Below the pieces are notes generated by a model. That model was not told the origin of the DNA. It did no database searches and saw nothing but the letters and a program-made list of their open reading frames with translations. Below, piece after piece: positions 1 through 64,000 of a DNA stretch of 64,000 nt. This stretch comes from Plotosus lineatus (lineage: Eukaryota; Chordata; Actinopteri; Siluriformes; Plotosidae), in the NCBI GenBank assembly GCA_024760905.1, contig CM045733.1, positions 21,514,501-21,578,500 of the forward strand. Reading direction: 5' to 3'. Each line of letters starts with the position of its first letter. Positions within the stretch are counted from its first letter, which is position 1. The position numbers were made by a program, and so were the translations under genes.

Positions 1-263
1 TGCTGATGTTTACATGTGTGTGTTGGTAGGATTAAGCGTAGAATTCAAAGTTGCCTTGTGGAAATAATATAGTATTAATTGATAAACATTCAATTTAATT
101 TGTGTCAAATTATTATTTTTTTCAGTCAGTATCCATGAACTTAGTGGGATAAATTACATCAAGCTCTGCATCAGTACCTTAACCACTAGGTGCATTATCA
201 TTTGAACAACAACGGTGCAAATTGAGAATTTCTTCACTCACTTTATAAATGCAGCTAAATACT
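1..263. other. Unannotated AT-rich flank
   Basis: No gene, repeat family or regulatory site could be recognised here. The stretch is AT-rich non-coding sequence ending where the RTE-type LINE begins. Confidence 0.5.
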
Positions 264-3200
264 AAATGCAGCCGTGAGGGGGGGGCACAAACCAGTGTCT
301 CTCCCTCACGCCGGTCCCAAGCCCGGATAAATGCAGAGGGTTGCGTCAGGAAGGGCATCCGGCGTAAAACAAATGCCAAATAAACTATGCGAATCACAAG
401 AAAGAATGACATACCGGATCGGGTCGAGGCTGGTTAACAACGATCGCCATCAGTGCCGCCAACCAACAGGGTGCTGATGGAAATTGACTACTGTTGGTCA
501 AGACGTCGAAGAAGGAGAGGCGGGAGGCGTGTCCTGCTGCCAGAGAGAGAAGAGGAAAGGCATGAGTCTAGGACTGAAAGTAGGGACTTTGAATATTGGA
601 ACTATGACAGGAAAAGGTAGAGAGCTGGCTGACATGATGCAGAGGAGGAAGGTGGACATACTGTGTGTTCAGGAGACCAGGTGGAAAGGTCGCAAGGCTA
701 GAAGCATAGGAGCAGGGGGTAAGCTGTTTTATCACGGTGTGGATGGGAAGAGAAATGGAGTCGGAGTCATCTTGAAGGAGGAGTTTGCCAGGAATGTTCT
801 AGAAGTGAAAAGAGTGTCAGACAGAGTGATGAGTCTCAAGTTAGAAATTAAAGGTGTGATGGTTAATGTTGTTAGTGCTTATGCCCCACAGACAGGATGT
901 GAGCGAGAAGAGAAGGAGAGATTCTGGAGGGAGTTAGATGAAGTGATGCAGAGTACCCCAGAGGTGAAAGAGTGGTCATTGGGGCAGACTCAATGGACAT
1001 GTTGGTGCAGGAAACAGAGGGGACGAGGAAGTGATGATGGGCAGGTTTGGTATCCAGGACAGGAACGCAGAAGGACAGATGTTGGTAGATTTTGCAAAAG
1101 GATGGAAATGGCTGTGAATACTTTCTTCCAGAAGAGAGGGAGCATAGGGTGACTTATAAAAGTGGGAGGTAGGAGCACACAGGTAGACTACATCTTGTGC
1201 AGGCGATGTAATTTAAAGGAAGTCAGTGACTGCAAAGTAGTAGTGGGTGAGAGTGTTGCCAAACAGCATAGATGGTGGTGTGCAGGATGATGCTGATGGT
1301 GAGGAAGGTGAAGAAGGCAAAGGCAGAGCAGAAGACAAAGTGGTGGAAGTTGAAAAGGAAGAGGTCGGGTTGTCTTCAAGGAGGAGTTGAAACAGGCTTT
1401 GGGTGGTCAGGGAAGTGCTTCCAGATGACTGGACAACTACAGCAGAATGTGATCAGGGAGACAGGTAGGAGAATACTTGGTGTGTCATCTGGAAGGAAAG
1501 TAGATAAGGAGACTTGGTGGTGGAATGAGGAAGTGCAGGAGTGTGTACAAAGGAAGAGATTAGCTAAGAAGAAGTGGGACATTGACAAAACCGGAAGAGA
1601 GTAAACAGGGAGTACAGGAGACACAGCGAAGGCAAAGGTAGTAGTGTCAAAGGCCAAACAGAGCGCTGCTGATGACTTGTATGCTCGGCTGGAAAGTAAG
1701 GAGGAGAAAATGATTTATACAGGTTGGCACAGCAGAGAAATAGAGATGGGAAGGACGTGCAGCAAGTTAGATTGATAAAGGACAGAGAGGGAAATGTATT
1801 GACTGGATGACAGAAGTGTGCTGGGAAGATGGAAAGAGTACTTTGAAGAGCTGGATGAATGAGGAAAATGAGAGAGAGAAAGAGTAGAAGAGGTGACTGT
1901 TGAGGACCAGGAAGTAGCAAAGATTAGTAAGGGTGAAGTGAGGAGGGCATTGAAGAGGATGAAGAATGGAAAGGCAGTTGGTCCTGATGACATACCGGTG
2001 GAGGTATGGAAGTGTCTAGGAGAGGTAGCAGTAGATTTTCTGACAAGAACATTTAACAAGGTCTTAGAGAGTGAGAGGATGCCAGAGGAATGGAGGAGAA
2101 GTGTGCTGGTGGCCATTTTTAAGAACAAGGAGACGTGCAGAGTTGTGGCAACTACAGAGGGATAAAGTTGATGAGCCATACGATGAAGATATGGGAAAGA
2201 ATAGTGGAAGCTAGACTAAGTGCAGAAGTCATTTGTGAACAAATAGTTTGGTTTCATGCCCAGAAAGAGCACCACAGATGCAGTGTTTGCCTTGAGGATG
2301 TTAATGGAGAAGTACAGAGAAGGTCAGACAGAGCTGCATTGTGCCTTTGGGGATCTGGAGAAAGCATATGACAGGGTGCCGAGAGAAGAACTGTGGTATT
2401 GCATGAGGAAGTCTGGAGTGGCAGAGAAGTATGTTAGAGTGGTGCAGGACATGTATGAGAGATGTAAGACAGTGGTGAGGTGTGCTGTCGGTGTGACAGA
2501 AGAGTTCAAGGTGGAGGTGGACTGCATCAAGGGTCAGCCTCTCAGCCCCTTCTTGTTCGCAGGTGATGGACAGGCTGACAGACGAGGTTAGACAAGATTC
2601 CCCATGGACTATGATGTTTGCAGATGACATTGTAATCTGTAGTGAGAGCAGAGACCAAGTGCAGGAAAATCTAGAGAGGTGGGAGGTATGCCCTGGAAAG
2701 GAGGGGAATGAAGATTAGCCTCAGTAAGACAGAATACATGTGCATGAATGCCAAGGACCAAAGAGGAACGGTGAGATTACAGGGAGCAGAGATAAGAAGG
2801 GTGGAGGATTTTAAGTACTTAGGCTCAACAATCCAGAGCAATGGAGAGTGTGGAAAAGAGGTCAAGAAGCTGTGCAGGCAGGTTGAAATGGTTGGAGAAA
2901 AGTGTCCGTGTGATGTGTGATAGGAGGGTATCGGCAAAAATGAAAGGAAAAGTGTACAAAACGGTGTTGAGGCCAACGATGCTGTATGGGTTAGAAACAG
3001 TGGCCCTGGGGAAAAGACAGGAGGCAGAGTTGGAGGTAGCAGAGATGAAAATGTTGAGGTTCTCTTTGGGAGTAATCGAGGATGGATAGGATTAGGAATG
3101 AGATGCACGTCAGAGGGACAGCACATGTAAGACGTTTTGGAGACAAAGTCAGAGAGGCTAGATTGAGATGGTTTGGACATGTACAGAGGAGGGATAGTGA

Positions 3201-3415
3201 GTATATTAGGATGCTGAGGCTGGAACTACCAGGCAAAAGGCCTAGAGGAAGACCAAAGAGACGATTCATGGATGTGGTAAAGGAGGACATGAAGGTCGTT
3301 GGTGTAAGAGAAGAAGATGCAAAGGATAGGGTGAGATGGAGGCAGATGATTCGCTGTGGCGACCCCTGAAGGGAAAAGCCGAAAGGAAAAGAAGAAGAAG
3401 AAGAAGAAGAAGACT
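264..3415 (+). mobile_element. RTE-clade LINE, copy A (degenerate, near full length)
   Basis: A non-LTR retrotransposon of the RTE (BovB/Expander-like) type. Order: 5' UTR (264-560), apurinic-type endonuclease (about 562-1600, with the Q-E-T-R-W catalytic block near 680), reverse transcriptase (about 1890-2640, FADD box near 2618), C-terminal domain, and a short 3' UTR ending in a (GAA)n tail at 3387-3415. The reading frame is broken into many pieces by frameshifts and stops, so this copy is dead. Its 5' edge was set by comparison with copy B, whose target duplication marks the true start. It lies about 0.8 kb upstream of the ARL1 start codon, in the same orientation. No convincing target duplication was found for this copy. 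Confidence 0.9.
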
Positions 3416-4229
3416 TTACTTGTTTGCTAGCCCACTTAATCTCACTTGGGTCATGAGAAGGCTGGAGCCTTTCTCAGTTAATACCGGGTGTGAAGGAACA
3501 TGGGTGTGAAGGCACATGGGTACAAGCTGAACAGCTCGCCTGACCATCCCAGGGCCAAGGCACAACCATTCTCACTTGTACCTACCAGCAATTTGAAACA
3601 ACTACTTGCGGAAAGTGCATGTTTTTGGACTGAGGAAGAAAACAAACTACCCAGAGGTAACCCCACTCAAGCACCAACTCTTTGTGACATCACAGATCAA
3701 CATGAATCCTTTTTATGTGACGTTTCGATCAACGTGCCGAGTTAGAATAGGCTGGCCCGCTTGAGGGCGCCATTTCATGTAATGCATAATAAATAGACTT
3801 TTGATTCACAAATTCACATTACGCTATTCCTTTTACATTAAATCAAGAAAAAATGGAAAACAATAAGCTGTAATAAACCAAGTTTATTTTATTTGATTGC
3901 TGTACGTTACAGTTTTCTGCAAATCTTTTATTATTATTTTTCATTCTTTCAAAATTTTATTAATACGCGAATCTACGACCGTGGAAAACAAGACTTACTC
4001 TACGCTGAAACTGTGTACCACGTTGACGGCGGAACACAGTTTATCTGATTTCTAGTGCATGTGTTCAAGATTTTCGTGGGAATAATGGTATAAAGATCGG
4101 TGTATCGGCGACGCTCGCACGCATCCTTCATTGACACGTCATTTAAAACTTCGAAGACGGAAGCGTTCATCTTTAAACTTGAGGTTGCTGATTGTCTGTC
4201 CTCAGAGAACCTGGGTTGTCAGTTATAAA
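3416..4229. other. ARL1 upstream region and 5' UTR
   Basis: Between the LINE tail and the ARL1 start codon. It contains a short antisense piece of a dispersed fish repeat (3619-3675) and otherwise unique AT-rich sequence. The last 230 bases should hold the transcription start and 5' UTR of ARL1. I see no TATA box in a convincing position. A CRE/ATF-like palindrome TGACACGTCA (4132-4141) and an ETS-like CGGAAG near 4158 are the only candidate sites. Both are suggestions from sequence match alone. Confidence 0.4.
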
Positions 4230-11519
<7,290 letters not shown>

Positions 11520-12045
11520 TTGCACTTGCACCACTCCCTGTAAATACTTTTGACTTCTCATTGAAAGTCTTTGGTGCCCTTTGGACCAGTGACTGCATTT
11601 CCCTTTCCCCTTTATGTGAAGGCATTTTTCTTGTTCCATTTGTTTTTAAATGAAGCTGCAGTAACAGTACAACCTGAAAATTGAATATCCACCGATTTTC
11701 CAGTTCATATGGACTCTGCACATGAGCTGTAGGAGGCACAATGTGTCTGTAATAATGCTGATTCATCCATATTGATGCCAGTTAGACCTGTTCCTCCTGT
11801 CAGTTATGTCCACTACATTGGAGTATTCTAGTCATTGACTTGCTTCTGGTCAATTCCTCTGTTAGCATGGTCCCAGTTGACAGTTACTCCTTATCCTTCG
11901 ACTATTCCTGCAACTTTAATATCTAACTACACATGGGTCTTTTAGTGGGTTGTTTATTTAAGAGTAATCATTGTTTTTGTATGCAGTGGATGTGTCGGTG
12001 TGTTTATACAGCTATACACAGTAAACTATTGTTTGGTAACACTGA

Positions 12046-12183
12046 AATAAATCTGGTATTAACAGTTGTTTTGCCACACTGGAGAGGTGAAATGATCATG
12101 TCGTTGATATTGCATGAAGTATTTCTTCTAGGTATATGATTAACGTTAGCCTTTTTGCTGGCTTTATTGTTCCCTTTAATAAA
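12046..12183 (+). terminator. ARL1 polyadenylation signals
   Basis: Two AATAAA hexamers follow the ARL1 stop codon, at 12046-12051 and 12178-12183. The second is followed by a GT-rich stretch (GTGTGCACAGTGT), as expected of a cleavage region. They imply a 3' UTR of about 0.55-0.68 kb. Which is used cannot be told from sequence. Confidence 0.6.
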
Positions 12184-12523
12184 GTGTGCACAGTGTAATC
12201 AATGGTAGATATTTTAGGTTAATCAGGGACTGAAAAGTAAGCTATGAAGAATAATTCATTTCCAGCGTGCTTTCTTAACCCATGATCAGAATGTAAAGCC
12301 TCGTACCATGTCTGGAACTTGGATATTAGCATACCTTACCTGTAATTACAGTTTGAATCGGTTATGATTTTTATATTGCCTGAATTAAACACTATACATG
12401 CATTCACACCATTTGGAAACCAACTATACTCCCATTGGTATTACCAAAATACCTCTGGATTACTGTGTTGGGGGGGGGGGACAAAACTGCTGTTACCCTG
12501 TTTAAAATCGATATGGGGTTACT

Positions 12524-12529
12524 TTTATT
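12524..12529 (-). terminator. UTP20 polyadenylation signal
   Basis: AATAAA on the minus strand (TTTATT on the plus strand), about 130 bases beyond the UTP20 stop codon. It gives a short 3' UTR that does not reach the ARL1 signals, so the two convergent transcripts need not overlap. Confidence 0.6.
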
Positions 12530-12659
12530 TTAAAACAAACAAACATTTAACTGCACACAATACAACTGAAATGTAAAACTTAATATTAACTCTATGAACC
12601 ATGATGGCCCAAAACACTCACTTGATGGATGTTATTTAAAATGGGGGAGGGGGGAATAA

Positions 12660-63641
<50,982 letters not shown>

Positions 63642-63707
63642 CTAAAAGAACAATGAGTAATAAAAAAAATGTCAGGTCAGCGGGACATAAACACACACAA
63701 AGTAGTA

Positions 63708-64000
63708 CAGTAGGCCCTTGACCATTCGCGGTTTTGCACTCGCGCCCCCGCATATTCGAGGATTGCCGACTGACCCGGAAGTAATTGTCAGGTGATTCAA
63801 ATTCAGCCAATGGCTGTTCTCCTTCCTGCTGATTGGTTGAGATGATGTATACACCCCTTTTTTCTCATTCATGCACAAGTTGTCAATGTGCATTTTTTTG
63901 TTTTAATTACCAGTTAAGCTCTGTGATGCTACTCAAACGCCATGCATCTTTTCTGGCTAAGCGCCAGAAAAAGGTAATGACATTGAATGTCTCTTCTGAA
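63708..64000. mobile_element. pogo/Tigger-like family 2, copy 3 (runs off the window)
   Basis: Begins CAGTAGGCCCTTGACCATTC after TA (63706-63707) and matches 26235 onward and 47850 onward (TTAATTACCAGTTAAGCTCT). The plus strand at the end of the window reads as a basic peptide (LKRHASFLAKRQKKVM), the start of a pogo-type transposase N-terminus. Its right end lies beyond 64000. Confidence 0.78.

Noticed and set aside
4132..4141. CRE-like site as a firm promoter element of ARL1
   Set aside because: A single 10-base match with no mapped start site; kept only as a remark in the upstream-region entry.

Overview
This is a stretch of a vertebrate nuclear genome, almost certainly a teleost fish. The evidence is large split genes with GT-AG introns, very many (CA)n/(TA)n microsatellites, Tc1-, hAT- and pogo/Tigger-like DNA transposon debris, an L2 tail of the fish type, several tRNA-derived SINE families, and six copies of an RTE-clade LINE. 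The species cannot be named from the sequence.

Two real genes occupy the window, tail to tail. ARL1 (+ strand, six coding exons, 4230-11519) is complete and gives a 181-residue Arf-like GTPase. UTP20 (- strand) fills the rest: 52 consecutive coding exons could be placed between the stop codon at 12660 and 63641. Together they give 7245 coding bases (2414 residues plus stop) in one continuous frame. The first roughly 370 residues and the promoter lie beyond position 64000. The two 3' ends are about 0.5-1.1 kb apart, each with its own AATAAA signal. ARL1 acts at the trans-Golgi. UTP20 is a HEAT-repeat scaffold of the nucleolar small-subunit processome. They share no pathway; their adjacency is a neighbourhood I also recall from other vertebrates.

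Layout: 264-3415, a degenerate RTE-type LINE upstream of ARL1. 4230-11519, ARL1, whose third intron holds a near-full-length antisense RTE LINE (6151-10034) that is itself split by a hAT MITE. 12.6-25.6 kb, C-terminal third of UTP20 with SINE, L2, hAT, pogo-like and Tc1-like remnants in its introns. 25.6-38.5 kb, middle UTP20 exons with a tandem of pogo-like elements, microsatellites beside exons, and a 640-bp polypurine tract. 38.5-47 kb, a nested transposon stack that splits one SINE into two pieces about 2.9 kb apart. 47.8-53 kb, a pogo-like element, an RTE fragment and a 3.1-kb jockey/I-superfamily LINE with an intact reverse-transcriptase frame. 53.2-64 kb, the N-terminal-most UTP20 exons seen here, with SINEs, Tc1-like debris and RTE fragments.

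No bacterial-style system, CRISPR array or novel gene cluster is present. The most informative new-looking points are four. First, a SINE family is built from a tRNA head plus both the 5' and the 3' ends of the resident RTE LINE. Second, (TG)n repeats sit directly against at least four UTP20 splice acceptors. Third, a rare-looking jockey-type LINE carries a visible 11-bp target duplication. Fourth, several insertions can be ordered in time from their target duplications.
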